DNA of 64,000 nucleotides from Candidatus Microbacterium phytovorans (GTDB lineage: Bacteria > Actinomycetota > Actinomycetes > Actinomycetales > Microbacteriaceae), in contig CP119321.1 of assembly GCA_029202445.1 (NCBI GenBank), positions 1,240,001 to 1,304,000 on the forward strand. Reading direction: 5' to 3'. The stretch's first letter is position 1. Every line of letters starts with the position of its first letter. The notes below the pieces were generated by a model, which searched no databases, was not told the origin of the DNA, and saw nothing but the letters and a program-made list of their open reading frames with translations. Positions 17,079-26,672 of the stretch are shown here, in pieces. A program made the position numbers and the translations under genes.

Positions 17079-18614
17079 TCAGCCGGCGGCGGGCTCGGAA
17101 GCCGTGGCCTTCTTGGCGGCGGGCTTCTTCGCGGCCGGCTTCTTCTCGGCGATCGGCTTCTCGGCGACGGGCTTCTTCTCCGCGGCGATGCTCTTCGGGT
17201 CGATCGGGGCCGACGCCGGAGCCTCGGTCACCGCCGGACGCGGACGCGCCGCGAACTCCTCGAAGACGTACCGCGGGTTCTGCACCGCCTGCAGCGTCAC
17301 GTTGTCGCGGTTGAGCCAGAAGTTGTGCCACCAGTCGCCGATGACGCGCCACTTGCGCTCCCACGACGGCATCGCCATGCCGTGGTAGCCGCGGTGCGCG
17401 ACCCAGGCCACGAACCCCTTGAGGGCGATGTTGCCCGACTGGAAGACGCCGTTGTAGAGGCCGAGACCGGCCACCGCGCCCAGGTTGTGGTGGATGTACT
17501 CGCGGGGCACCTCGCCGCGGAGCACCGCGACCAGGTTCTTCGCGAGCAGCTTCGCCTGACGGACGGCGTGCTGCGCGTTGGGCACGCAGTAGCCGCCGAC
17601 GCCCTTGCCCGTGAGGTCGGGGACGGCCGACACATCGCCCGCCGCCCAGGCTCCGTCGATGATCTCGTCGGCGGTGCCGACACGGAGGTCGGGACGGGTC
17701 TGGATGCGGCCGCGCTCCTCCACGAGGAGGTCGCTGCCCCGAACGACGGTGGGGTTGGCCATGACGCCGGCGGTCCAGATGATGAGATCGGTCGGGATGA
17801 CCTCACCGGTCGACAGCTCGACGTTTCCGTCGACGGCGCCCGTGAGCTGCGTGTCGAGGTGAACGTTCGCGCCGCGCTTGGCGAGGTCTTTCAGCACCCA
17901 CTCGCTCGTCTTGAGCGACACCTCGGGCATGATCCGACCCATCGCCTCGATGAGGTGGAAGTGCGTGTCTTCGAAGCGCAGCTGCGGGTAGTCCTTCAGG
18001 AGCGAGGATGCCAGGGCGCGCGTCTCGGCGAACACCTCGATGCCGGCGAAGCCGCCACCGACGACGACGACGGTGAGGAGGCGGTCGCGCTCCGGCCCCG
18101 GAGGCAGGTTCGCGGCGCGGTCGAAGTTGGTGAGGATGCGGTCGCGGATCGCGACGGCCTCCTCGATCGTCTTCAGGCCGATCGCGTTGTCGGCGATGCC
18201 TGGGATCGGGAACGTGCGGGAGACCGCGCCGGCGGTGACCACGATCTGGTCGTAGGTCTCCTGCCACGGCTCGCCCACGGCGGGGGTGATCGTCGCGGTG
18301 CGGTTGGCGTGGTCGATGCCCGTGACCTTGGCGGTGATCACGCGCGTCTTCTTGAGGTGACGGCGGTGGCCGACGATGACGTGGCGCGCCTCGATCTCGC
18401 CTGCGGCGACCTCGGGAAGGAACGGCTGGTAGGTCATGTAGGGCAACGGGTCGACCATGGTGACCTCGGCCTCTCCCTTGCGCAGGTGCTTCTCGAGCTT
18501 CCACGCGGTGTAGAACCCGGCGTAGCCGCCGCCGACGACGAGGATCTTCGGCACACCACCACCCTCGGTCTCGGAGGGTGCGCTGGACGCAGGGCTGGTC
18601 GCAATGCTGGTCAC
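17079..18614 (-). CDS. ndh: type II NADH dehydrogenase (NDH-2)
   Basis: A 511-residue peripheral membrane flavoprotein that passes electrons from NADH to menaquinone without pumping protons. Two dinucleotide folds are seen: FAD GGGYAGFYTAW near 28-38 and NAD VVVVGGGFAGIEV near 190. The AAGDV motif (AWAAGDVSAVPD) and quinone-site residues (GVGGYCVPNAQHAVRQAK) follow. GTG 18614 is chosen because AAGGAG at 18626-18631 precedes it; an upstream TTG would place that site inside the gene. The last 40 residues are a Lys/Ala/Pro-rich repeat tail (AEKKPVAEKPIAEKKPAA and on), which is not part of the enzyme fold. Confidence 0.93.
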   Translation of the reverse strand: MTSIATSPASSAPSETEGGGVPKILVVGGGYAGFYTAWKLEKHLRKGEAEVTMVDPLPYMTYQPFLPEVAAGEIEARHVIVGHRRHLKKTRVITAKVTGIDHANRTATITPAVGEPWQETYDQIVVTAGAVSRTFPIPGIADNAIGLKTIEEAVAIRDRILTNFDRAANLPPGPERDRLLTVVVVGGGFAGIEVFAETRALASSLLKDYPQLRFEDTHFHLIEAMGRIMPEVSLKTSEWVLKDLAKRGANVHLDTQLTGAVDGNVELSTGEVIPTDLIIWTAGVMANPTVVRGSDLLVEERGRIQTRPDLRVGTADEIIDGAWAAGDVSAVPDLTGKGVGGYCVPNAQHAVRQAKLLAKNLVAVLRGEVPREYIHHNLGAVAGLGLYNGVFQSGNIALKGFVAWVAHRGYHGMAMPSWERKWRVIGDWWHNFWLNRDNVTLQAVQNPRYVFEEFAARPRPAVTEAPASAPIDPKSIAAEKKPVAEKPIAEKKPAAKKPAAKKATASEPAAG

Positions 18615-18634
18615 AGGAAGGAATGCTCCTTGAA

Positions 18635-20038
18635 TCAACGGCCCGGCACGCGAGGGGTGCGTGCCGATTTAACTCGCCGGGCAGCAGCAGTGACGCCGAG
18701 CCCCACCAGTATAGCGGCCAGCGTGGCACCCATGAGCGGCACGGTGCCGTACCGAAGGGTGTCCGCACTGGGCAGGAGCGGCGATCCCGGCTTGGTCGCC
18801 GCCTCCGGCGCCGGCAGCGGATCTATCTCCGCCGGGGCGATCGTCGGGGTCGGCTGCGGGGTGGCCTCGGCGCGCCGATACAGGCGAATCCACTCCGCAA
18901 GACTCCCCATCGGGTTCTCCGATACGAGCGGCACGTCCTCGGTCACGGCCGCGGCGGCATCCATCAGTCCGTACCCGTAGAGCTCAGGCTGGGCTCGCGA
19001 CGCCGGGGTGGACCGGGCGGTGGAGATCAGCCGATTGATGACGTTGTCGGCATCCAACTCGGGGTGCGCCGCACGGACGAGCGCAGCCACGCCGGCGACG
19101 ATGGGAGCTGCGCCGCTCGTGCCGTTCCAGATCATGAGCTGCCCGTCTGCGGAGACCCCGAGGAGCTGCTCGCTGGGCGCCATGATCCCGATCGCGATGC
19201 CCTGCGTCGATGCCTCCACGCTCGCGGCGCCACTGCGGTCGACGCCGCCGACCGTGAGCACGCCGGGGATCGTCGCGGGTGCGCCGACTTCATCGGTGCC
19301 GCTCCCCTTGTTGCCCGCCGCGACGACGACGACGACGTCGTGCTCGAAGGCGTAGAGGAACGCGCTGTCCCAGCTGGCATCCCACTCGAGCGTGTTCGTC
19401 GTGAAGGAGAGGTTGATGACGTCCGCGCCGTTGTCGACGGCCCACCTCATCGCGTCAGCGACCTGATCGACGAACGGCACGGCCGCCGACGCACCGAAAC
19501 CGACCGAGATCGACAGCAGGGATGCCTCGGGGGCCACGCCCAGCATGCCCTTGCCGTCGCCGGTGCCCCGGGAGGCGGCAAGAGAGCCCACCCAGCTGCC
19601 GTGATTCGAATCCACCGCGCCCACGGGACTGCGTCCGTCGGGGGTGCCGGTGCCCGAGAAGTCCGCACCGCCGACGACCGCGCCGTCGAACTCGACCGGG
19701 CCCTTGCCGATCCCCGTGTCGATCACGGCGATCGTCACGCCCTTGCCGCGCGTCGTCTTCCAGGCCTCGCGGATGCCGTAGTCGTCGAGCCAGTACTCGG
19801 CCTCCTGCGCGGGGTCGGGTTCATCCTCCGCGGCGGGAACGTCCTCCGGCGCACGTGTGGCCGACGGCGTGCGCACCGTCGCGGACGGCGAGTGCTCGAG
19901 GACGGCGGCACCGGCCGTTGCGGGCGAACCGAGCACGATCAGTCCGATCGCGACGACGACAGCCGCCGCACGTGACGCGTGAGGCCGGCGAGGCGACACG
20001 CCTCCCACCTCCGCATCGTTCGTCGGGCTCGCGCTCAT
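18635..20038 (-). CDS. secreted, membrane-anchored S8 subtilase
   Basis: A 467-residue serine peptidase. A signal peptide spans about 1-46 (RAAAVVVAIGLIVLGSPATAGA). The triad is D107 (AVIDTGIG), H146 (SNHGSWVG) and S308 (NGTSGAAP), with oxyanion N243 (AAGN). A Pro/Thr-rich linker and a C-terminal membrane helix (VPLMGATLAAILVGLGVTAAA) followed by basic residues anchor it outside the cell, as in mycosin-like proteins. No type VII secretion genes are in the window, so a mycosin role is not supported. ATG 20038 overlaps the DUF501 stop by 4 bases; ndh starts 20 bases downstream. Confidence 0.9.
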   Translation of the reverse strand: MSASPTNDAEVGGVSPRRPHASRAAAVVVAIGLIVLGSPATAGAAVLEHSPSATVRTPSATRAPEDVPAAEDEPDPAQEAEYWLDDYGIREAWKTTRGKGVTIAVIDTGIGKGPVEFDGAVVGGADFSGTGTPDGRSPVGAVDSNHGSWVGSLAASRGTGDGKGMLGVAPEASLLSISVGFGASAAVPFVDQVADAMRWAVDNGADVINLSFTTNTLEWDASWDSAFLYAFEHDVVVVVAAGNKGSGTDEVGAPATIPGVLTVGGVDRSGAASVEASTQGIAIGIMAPSEQLLGVSADGQLMIWNGTSGAAPIVAGVAALVRAAHPELDADNVINRLISTARSTPASRAQPELYGYGLMDAAAAVTEDVPLVSENPMGSLAEWIRLYRRAEATPQPTPTIAPAEIDPLPAPEAATKPGSPLLPSADTLRYGTVPLMGATLAAILVGLGVTAAARRVKSARTPRVPGR

Positions 20039-20544
20039 GCCGCCGTCCCCGGCACCGCGCACGTGCACACCGCCGGCGACCAGTCCCCTCGGTCGAGGGC
20101 GAGGTCACCGATGGGGTTGACCCCCGGCCCTGCCGCGAGGGCATGCGCCGCGAGGGCATGCAGACACTTGACACGGGTCGGCATCCCGCCCGCCGAGATG
20201 CCCTCGATCTCGGCGACGTCGCCATAGATCGAACGGTCGGCGAGGTACGCCGCGTGGGCGGCGGCGTACGCGGATGCCACGTCGTCGTCTTCCGCGAGGA
20301 TCTCGGAGAGCTCGCGCATCACCTGGGTCGCCTCGAGAGCGCTCATCGCCGCCGTCGCGCCGGGATGCGTGAGGTAGTAGAACGTCGGGAACGGCGTGCC
20401 ATCGGGCAACCGGGGCTCGGTCGCCACGACGGTCGGATTGCCGCAGACGCACCGCGCCGCAACACCGACGACACCGCGCATGGGACGGCCGAGCTGCTCG
20501 CGCATCGTGGCGAGGTCGGCATCGGTTGCGGGAGTCAGCGGCAC
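20035..20544 (-). CDS. DUF501 family protein
   Basis: A 169-residue cytosolic protein of the DUF501 family. It has four cysteines in CXC-like and spaced positions (AARCVCGNPTVV, VKCLHAL, VCTCAVPG) that could bind metal; function is unknown. In M. tuberculosis the homologue lies between the DivIC-like gene and ppx in the eno block, and here it likewise follows the FtsB-like gene. GTG 20544 lies 6 bases after TAGCCT, so it probably has its own leaderless promoter. Its stop overlaps the S8 peptidase start. Confidence 0.88.
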   Translation of the reverse strand: MPLTPATDADLATMREQLGRPMRGVVGVAARCVCGNPTVVATEPRLPDGTPFPTFYYLTHPGATAAMSALEATQVMRELSEILAEDDDVASAYAAAHAAYLADRSIYGDVAEIEGISAGGMPTRVKCLHALAAHALAAGPGVNPIGDLALDRGDWSPAVCTCAVPGTAA

Positions 20545-20550
20545 CCGACC

Positions 20551-20556
20551 AGGCTA
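20551..20556 (-). promoter_or_regulatory. -10 hexamer TAGCCT for DUF501-peptidase-ndh unit
   Basis: TAGCCT on the minus strand, 6 bases before GTG 20544; predicted leaderless start. Confidence 0.5.
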
Positions 20557-20634
20557 CCGGCAGTCGGCTGAGCGCCCCCTGACGCACCCGCGGGAGGCGT
20601 CGGCGCGTGCCGAGCGCGGAGCCGGTGCGGTGGC

Positions 20635-21117
20635 TCAGTCGCCGGACGACGCCGTCTGCGCGAGTCCCGCGCCGGTGACCGACCGGAGCAACTGCGACAT
20701 CCAGTCGTTGCGGGTCTCCTGGACCTCGTCGCTGACCGCAGCCTGCTCGGGCGGGATGGCGCTGTCCGGGAGATCGTCGTCAACGAGGTACACCACTTCC
20801 CCCGGACGCACGTAGTACAGCCGCTCCCGGGCCTGCGACGTGATGTAGGCAGGGTCGGCCCACCGCTCCCGCTCCGCCTCGAGAGCCACGACCTCTTCCT
20901 TCGTGACCTGCACGGAGCGCTCCAGCGCGGCGATCTGATTGCGCTGATCGAGGTAGGTGCCCACGCTCGGCACGAGCACGAAGGCCGCGAGCACGACGAG
21001 GCCCAGCATGATCCCGGTGAACGCCGACAGGCGCACACCGCCGACCCAATCGCGCACGTCGACGCGACGCGAAGAGGGAGCCGGCGCAGTGCTGCGTCCG
21101 GCTCCCTCTGTCGTCAT
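20635..21117 (-). CDS. FtsB/DivIC-type septum formation initiator
   Basis: A 160-residue bitopic divisome protein. A cytoplasmic N-terminus of about 30 residues precedes one helix (FTGIMLGLVVLAAFVLVPSV, about 33-52), an external coiled coil (YLDQRNQIAALERSVQVTKEEVVALEAERE, split here as a heptad region), and the family end YITSQARERLYYVRPGEVVY. It works with FtsL and FtsQ in septal assembly. It sits downstream of eno, as in M. tuberculosis (Rv1023-Rv1024). ATG 21117 lies 6 bases after TAGGCT. Confidence 0.88.
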   Translation of the reverse strand: MTTEGAGRSTAPAPSSRRVDVRDWVGGVRLSAFTGIMLGLVVLAAFVLVPSVGTYLDQRNQIAALERSVQVTKEEVVALEAERERWADPAYITSQARERLYYVRPGEVVYLVDDDLPDSAIPPEQAAVSDEVQETRNDWMSQLLRSVTGAGLAQTASSGD

Positions 21118-21123
21118 GCGTTC

Positions 21124-21129
21124 AGCCTA
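21124..21129 (-). promoter_or_regulatory. -10 hexamer TAGGCT for FtsB/DivIC gene
   Basis: TAGGCT on the minus strand lies 6 bases before ATG 21117, so the division gene can be transcribed separately from eno. Confidence 0.5.
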
Positions 21130-21169
21130 CGTCGCGCGTGCGCGGACGACGGCAGGCACTCCGTCGGGA

Positions 21170-22579
<1,410 letters not shown>

Positions 22580-23269
22580 TCATCGCTCCCCCGGACGCAC
22601 GACCACCGCGAGCGCGACGCCGTCCCACCCCTTGGCATCCAGGGTCTGGAGCGCCGTCGCATCGAACCGGGGATCGTCGCCGAGCATCGCGAGTCCGCGC
22701 TGCGTGCCGATCACCTGCGACGACGTCGTTCCCCGATTCGCCACTTCTCCGCCGCGTCCGACGTTGTCGACGACCACCACCGTCCCCTCGCGTCCGAGAC
22801 GGGCGGCCCAGTCGAGGTACAGCGTGTTGGACTCCTTGTCGGCGTCGATGAAGACCAGGTCGAACGGCTCCTCGCCGGCGAGCGCGGGGAGTACGTCCTC
22901 ACCGCGACCCACGCGGATGTCGACCTTCTCCCCTACCCCGGCGCGGTCGATGTTCGCTCGAGCGACCGCGGCATTGGCCGGCTCCGCCTCGATCGTGACC
23001 ACCCGGCCGCCGTCGGGGATGCCGCGGGCCAGCCAGATCGTGGAATACCCCCCGAGCGTGCCGACCTCCAGCACGCGCCGTGCGCCGCTGATCCGCGCCA
23101 GCAGGTGCAAGAGCTTCCCGTTGACGGGCGCCACTTCGATCGCGGGGAGCCCGGCCGCTCCCTGATCGGCGACGGCAGCGTCGAGAGCTGCGTCATGGCC
23201 CACGAGGGTCTCGGTGAAGTAGCGGTCGACGGCGCGCCAGGCCTCGGGGGTAGGATCACGGTGGGTCAT
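22580..23269 (-). CDS. SAM-dependent O-methyltransferase, family 3
   Basis: A 229-residue class I methyltransferase of the catechol/caffeoyl-CoA O-methyltransferase type. The SAM motif is VLEVGTLGGYSTIWLA near 70-85, followed by the acidic ribose ligand in VTIEAEP and the metal-site Asp motif LVFIDADKESN near 140. Substrate is unknown; bacterial relatives act on small phenols and secondary metabolites. ATG 23269 follows a weak hexamer AACGCT (23276-23281) by 6 bases, so leaderless expression is possible. Confidence 0.88.
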   Translation of the reverse strand: MTHRDPTPEAWRAVDRYFTETLVGHDAALDAAVADQGAAGLPAIEVAPVNGKLLHLLARISGARRVLEVGTLGGYSTIWLARGIPDGGRVVTIEAEPANAAVARANIDRAGVGEKVDIRVGRGEDVLPALAGEEPFDLVFIDADKESNTLYLDWAARLGREGTVVVVDNVGRGGEVANRGTTSSQVIGTQRGLAMLGDDPRFDATALQTLDAKGWDGVALAVVVRPGER

Positions 23270-23335
23270 CCCCCCAGCGTTCCGAGGTGCATGGCATCCG
23301 TCAAGGACCGACCGCGCCGCGGGGGACGCGGCGCC

Positions 23336-24634
23336 TCACGACAGCGGCTTGAGCTCCAGCGCGTCGCGAGCCTGACCGGCGGCCACCGTCGCGAACGCGG
23401 TGTACCCGTCGGCCGCCGAGCGCTCCAGGAGCGCCTTGAGGTTCTTGGTGCGCTGCTCCAGCCGCACGCGCGACCCCTCCGCCACGAGAGCCGCCTTCAG
23501 GGCGAGGAGCTCGGCGACCGGCACGTCACGATCGTGGACGAGGACGACGGCGGATGCCGCGGCATCCGTCGCCAGGTCCACGAGCTCGACCAGGCGCTCG
23601 AAACCGAACGAGAAGCCGACCGCGGGAACCTCCTGGCCGAGGAAGCGCCCGATCATGCCGTCGTAGCGCCCGCCGCCGCCGAGCGAGTAGTCGACCGACG
23701 GGTGTGCCAACTCGAAGATGGTGCCCGTGTAGTAGCCCATGCCGCGGACGAGGAACGGGTCGTAGCGCAAGGGCACGTCGGCGGCGGCCTGCCCGTCGGA
23801 GTGACGGGCCGCCGCCACGGCGGCGCCGATGCCGACGAGGTGGGCGACGACCTCGTCGGGCGCCCCCTCGGGCAGCTCGGCGCGAACGTGCTCCTCACCG
23901 AACGGCAGATGCTGCAGCGTGCGCGGGCGCCGCAGGAACGCGGCGAACGCGTCGACGGCGGAGTCGGCGGCGCCACGCGAACGGAGCTCCTCTGCCACCC
24001 CCTCGGGACCGATCTTGTCGAGCTTGTCGATCGTGATGAGAACGCCCGGACGCTCCTCCGCCGTGAAGCCGAAGGAGTCGAGCATCCAGTCCAGCAGGCG
24101 CCGGTCGTTGATCCGCAGCCAGCCTCCCTCGAGCCCGAGTGCATCGAGAGTGTCGAGGCTCGCGGTCACGAGCTCGGCCTCCGCGCGCGCCGACGCGTCG
24201 CCGATGATGTCGATGTCGCACTGGACGAACTGTCGGTAGCGACCCTTCTGGGGGCGCTCCGCGCGCCACACGGGGGCGATCTGAATGGCCCGGAACACCG
24301 TCGGGAGCTCCGCGCGGTGGCTCGCGTAGAAGCGAGCGAGGGGAACCGTCAAGTCGTACCGCAGCCCCAGGTCGGAGAGCGCCCCGGGGTCGTCGGCGGC
24401 GGCGCGGATGCTGTCGGCATCCAGTCCTCGCTTGAGCACCGTGAACGCGAGCTTCTCGTTGTCGCCGCCGATGCCGGCGTGGAGTCGGGCGTACTCCTCC
24501 ACGACAGGGGTCTCGATCTCGTCGAAGCCGTGCGCGCGGTAGCGCTCGCGGATGACGGCGAGCACGCGCTCACGGCGGGCCTTGTCGGCGGGAAGGAAGT
24601 CGCGCATGCCGCGCGGCGGGTTCACGGATGCCAC
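23336..24634 (-). CDS. hisS: histidine-tRNA ligase
   Basis: A 432-residue class II aminoacyl-tRNA synthetase that charges tRNA-His. The N-terminus PPRGMRDFLPADK, motif 2 (PVWRAERPQKGRYRQFVQCD) and motif 3 (GGGGRYDGMIG...VGFSFGFERL) are intact, and the anticodon-binding domain fills the last 100 residues. GTG 24634 lies 6 bases after a weak hexamer AACAAT (24641-24646), suggesting a leaderless transcript. Nothing resembling a T-box leader is seen. Confidence 0.97.
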   Translation of the reverse strand: MASVNPPRGMRDFLPADKARRERVLAVIRERYRAHGFDEIETPVVEEYARLHAGIGGDNEKLAFTVLKRGLDADSIRAAADDPGALSDLGLRYDLTVPLARFYASHRAELPTVFRAIQIAPVWRAERPQKGRYRQFVQCDIDIIGDASARAEAELVTASLDTLDALGLEGGWLRINDRRLLDWMLDSFGFTAEERPGVLITIDKLDKIGPEGVAEELRSRGAADSAVDAFAAFLRRPRTLQHLPFGEEHVRAELPEGAPDEVVAHLVGIGAAVAAARHSDGQAAADVPLRYDPFLVRGMGYYTGTIFELAHPSVDYSLGGGGRYDGMIGRFLGQEVPAVGFSFGFERLVELVDLATDAAASAVVLVHDRDVPVAELLALKAALVAEGSRVRLEQRTKNLKALLERSAADGYTAFATVAAGQARDALELKPLS

Positions 24635-24697
24635 CCCACCATTGTTCCAGGTCCGATGCCGGGTTCCGGATCGTCGGGGCCCGGAACGCGCGGGGCG

Positions 24698-24770
24698 AAC
24701 TCCTTCGAAACGGAATCGGACGGCGCCGGAGCGGCGTTCTCGGGCCCGTGACGTCGATATCGAAGGAGTT
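24698..24770. repeat. 11-bp inverted repeat downstream of mazG
   Basis: AACTCCTTCGA at 24698-24708 is the exact inverse of TCGAAGGAGTT at 24760-24770, with 51 bases between. The right arm overlaps the mazG TAA stop. A smaller hairpin (GTTCCGG 24663-24669 with CCGGAAC 24681-24687) lies beyond. It may be the mazG terminator or a dispersed repeat; part of it resembles the element at 54728-54801. Confidence 0.5.
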
Positions 24771-25449
24771 ACCGACCGGGAGCGTCGGCCTCAGCTGCGC
24801 GTACCGCCGACTCGAGCTCCCGCAGGCGCCGCCGCAGTGCCCGCTCGGCATCCCACCCCTGCCCGCGCGCCTGGGCGACGAGTCCGAGCAGGGCGTCGCC
24901 GAGCTCCTCCTCCGACGACGGCTGGCCCACCGGTGCCGCCGGCGGCTCGATCACCGCGGCGGCCCGGCCCAGCAGCTTCTGAGCGAGGGCGAGCGACGGC
25001 ATGTGCGAAGACACGCCGTCGAGCACGCTCGTGCGCGTGCGCTTCTCGGCCGCCTTGGCCGCATTCCAGTGCACGAGCACCTCTTCGGGCGTGGTGGCCA
25101 CGGCATCGCCGAAGACGTGCGGATGCCGTCGCACCATCTTCTCGGTGAGACCGCGGGCGACATCGTCGATGTCGAACGGCTCCTCCGCCGCCTGCGAGGC
25201 GACGGCCGCGTGGAACAGCACCTGCCACAGCAGGTCGCCGAGCTCCTCGCGGAGGTCGGCCCTCGAGCCCGCCTCCACCGCGTCGATCAGCTCGGCCGAC
25301 TCCTCGACGAGATACGGCACGAGGTCGTCGTGCGTGATCCGGGCGCTCCACACGCATCGCTCCCGCACCACGCGCATCGTCTCGGCCGCTTCACGCAGCG
25401 GATCGGCCGGGCTCAGACGGTCGTGATCGAAAGTCGACGATGATGCCAT
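24769..25449 (-). CDS. mazG: MazG nucleoside triphosphate pyrophosphohydrolase
   Basis: A 226-residue house-cleaning enzyme that hydrolyses (d)NTPs to monophosphates and pyrophosphate. The first MazG domain has the metal-binding helices EESAELIDAV and REELGDLLWQ near 55-80; a shorter second half (SSEEELGDALLGLV near 180) retains part of the repeat. ATG 25449 puts 37 bases of overlap onto the end of nhaA; a start further in would lose the first helix. In M. tuberculosis mazG (Rv1021) sits between mfd and eno; here it is near eno but separated from mfd by ppc. Confidence 0.9.
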   Translation of the reverse strand: MASSSTFDHDRLSPADPLREAAETMRVVRERCVWSARITHDDLVPYLVEESAELIDAVEAGSRADLREELGDLLWQVLFHAAVASQAAEEPFDIDDVARGLTEKMVRRHPHVFGDAVATTPEEVLVHWNAAKAAEKRTRTSVLDGVSSHMPSLALAQKLLGRAAAVIEPPAAPVGQPSSEEELGDALLGLVAQARGQGWDAERALRRRLRELESAVRAAEADAPGR

Positions 25450-26564
25450 GCCCGCCACGATACGAGGATCGCGGCGAGGACGAGCGACACGAGCGACCCC
25501 GCGAGCACGCCGAGGGTGGCCTGATCGCGCACCGCGGCGTCGCCCGCGAACGAGAGTTCGGAGAGCAGGAGCGACACCGTGAAGCCGATGCCACCGAGGG
25601 CTCCGGCGGCGAGGAGATCGCCGAACGCGAGTCGGGGCGCCCCCGGCACGTGCGCGACGCGCTGGGCCATCGCGCCCGCGAGCGCGATGCCGACGATCTT
25701 CCCGACCGGCAGCGCGAGCAGCACGGCCCAGAAGGCGGGCGAGAGCTGGGTCGGCGACACCGCCGGGATGGCGACGAGCGCGGCGGACAGCGCGAACACG
25801 GGCAGCACGATCGCGTTCACCCAGGGCTCGATCGCGTGCCGCGCGCGCAGCGCGGGCTGCTGCGCCATCACGAGCCCGAGCGCCACGCCCGCGATGGTCG
25901 CGTGGACACCGGAGGTGAGCACGAGCCACCACACGAGGACTGCGACGACCACGAGGGCGACGACGAGGAGGGGCCGGGTCGAGGTGTCGAGGACCCTGCT
26001 GAGGAGGCGGAAGACCACGAGCCCTACGGCGGCGAGCACGAGGCGCAGCAGATCCACGTCGGAGGTGAACAGCACCGCGATGAAGACGATGCCGACGATG
26101 TCGTCGAGGATCGCGAGAGCCAGCAGGAAGACGCGCAGTCCGGCCGGCAGCCCCTTGCCGAAGACCGCCAGCACACCGAGCGCGAACGCGATGTCGGTGG
26201 CCGTGGGGATCGGCCAGCCGCGCGCCGCCTCGGTGCCGCCCGCCACCAGCAGATAGACCCCGATGGGGACGAGCACACCGCCGGCGGCGGCGATCGCCGG
26301 TTGGAGGGCGGTGCGCGGGGAGTTCAGCCGGCCGCTCGTGAGTTCGTACTGCAGTTCGACGGCCGCGACGAAGAAGAAGATCGCGAGCAGCCCGTCGGAG
26401 ATCCAGTGACCGACGGAGAGTTCGACGACACCGGGAATCGTCAGGTACGTGCCCTTCACCGCTTGCGCGGCATCCCCCCACGGGGAATTGGCGAGCACGA
26501 GACCGACCACAGCGGCCAGCAGCAGGAGGAGGGCGGGGAACCGGGCGGAACGCAACAGGCGCAT
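25413..26564 (-). CDS. nhaA: Na+/H+ antiporter NhaA
   Basis: A 383-residue inner-membrane antiporter that expels Na+ or Li+ in exchange for protons. The ion-site residues are present: Asp in ATDIAFALGV and the Asp pair in LAILDDIVGI. About 11-12 hydrophobic segments and the length fit the family. ATG 26564 follows GAAGGAAG. The short leader before it folds strongly and may be a cation-sensing RNA. The 3' end overlaps mazG. The divergent neighbour is ppc. Confidence 0.94.
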   Translation of the reverse strand: MRLLRSARFPALLLLLAAVVGLVLANSPWGDAAQAVKGTYLTIPGVVELSVGHWISDGLLAIFFFVAAVELQYELTSGRLNSPRTALQPAIAAAGGVLVPIGVYLLVAGGTEAARGWPIPTATDIAFALGVLAVFGKGLPAGLRVFLLALAILDDIVGIVFIAVLFTSDVDLLRLVLAAVGLVVFRLLSRVLDTSTRPLLVVALVVVAVLVWWLVLTSGVHATIAGVALGLVMAQQPALRARHAIEPWVNAIVLPVFALSAALVAIPAVSPTQLSPAFWAVLLALPVGKIVGIALAGAMAQRVAHVPGAPRLAFGDLLAAGALGGIGFTVSLLLSELSFAGDAAVRDQATLGVLAGSLVSLVLAAILVSWRAWHHRRLSITTV

Positions 26565-26620
26565 AGAGCTTCCTTCGGGGTCGACGGTCAGAAGCCGACC
26601 AGACTTCCCGGCACACCTTC
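26565..26620 (-). promoter_or_regulatory. structured nhaA leader, riboswitch-like
   Basis: On the minus strand GCCGGGAAGTCTGGTCGGC (26594-26612) forms a hairpin. Its 3' part can instead pair in GGTCGGCTTCTGACC, just before the GAAGGAAG ribosome site. Two mutually exclusive folds close to a ribosome site are typical of translational switches. nhaA genes in other phyla carry nhaA-I/nhaA-II RNA motifs reported to sense lithium; whether this is the same family needs a covariance search. Confidence 0.4.
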
Positions 26621-26624
26621 TCCC

Positions 26625-26630
26625 AGCGTA
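26625..26630 (-). promoter_or_regulatory. -10 hexamer TACGCT for nhaA
   Basis: TACGCT on the minus strand would start a transcript of about 55 leader bases, just containing the leader hairpins and ribosome site. Confidence 0.4.
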
Positions 26631-26660
26631 ACGCGTGACGAGCACGAAACGTGGTGCCGT

Positions 26661-26666
26661 TACCGT
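26661..26666 (+). promoter_or_regulatory. -10 hexamer TACCGT for ppc
   Basis: TACCGT lies 6 bases before ATG 26673. The spacer contains GGAGG, which would not be transcribed if the message is leaderless, so two readings are possible. Confidence 0.4.
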
Positions 26667-26672
26667 GGAGGC

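Noticed and set aside
18635..20038. S8 peptidase as a type VII secretion mycosin
   Set aside because: The anchored subtilase layout is similar, but no EccB/C/D/E or WXG100 genes are nearby.
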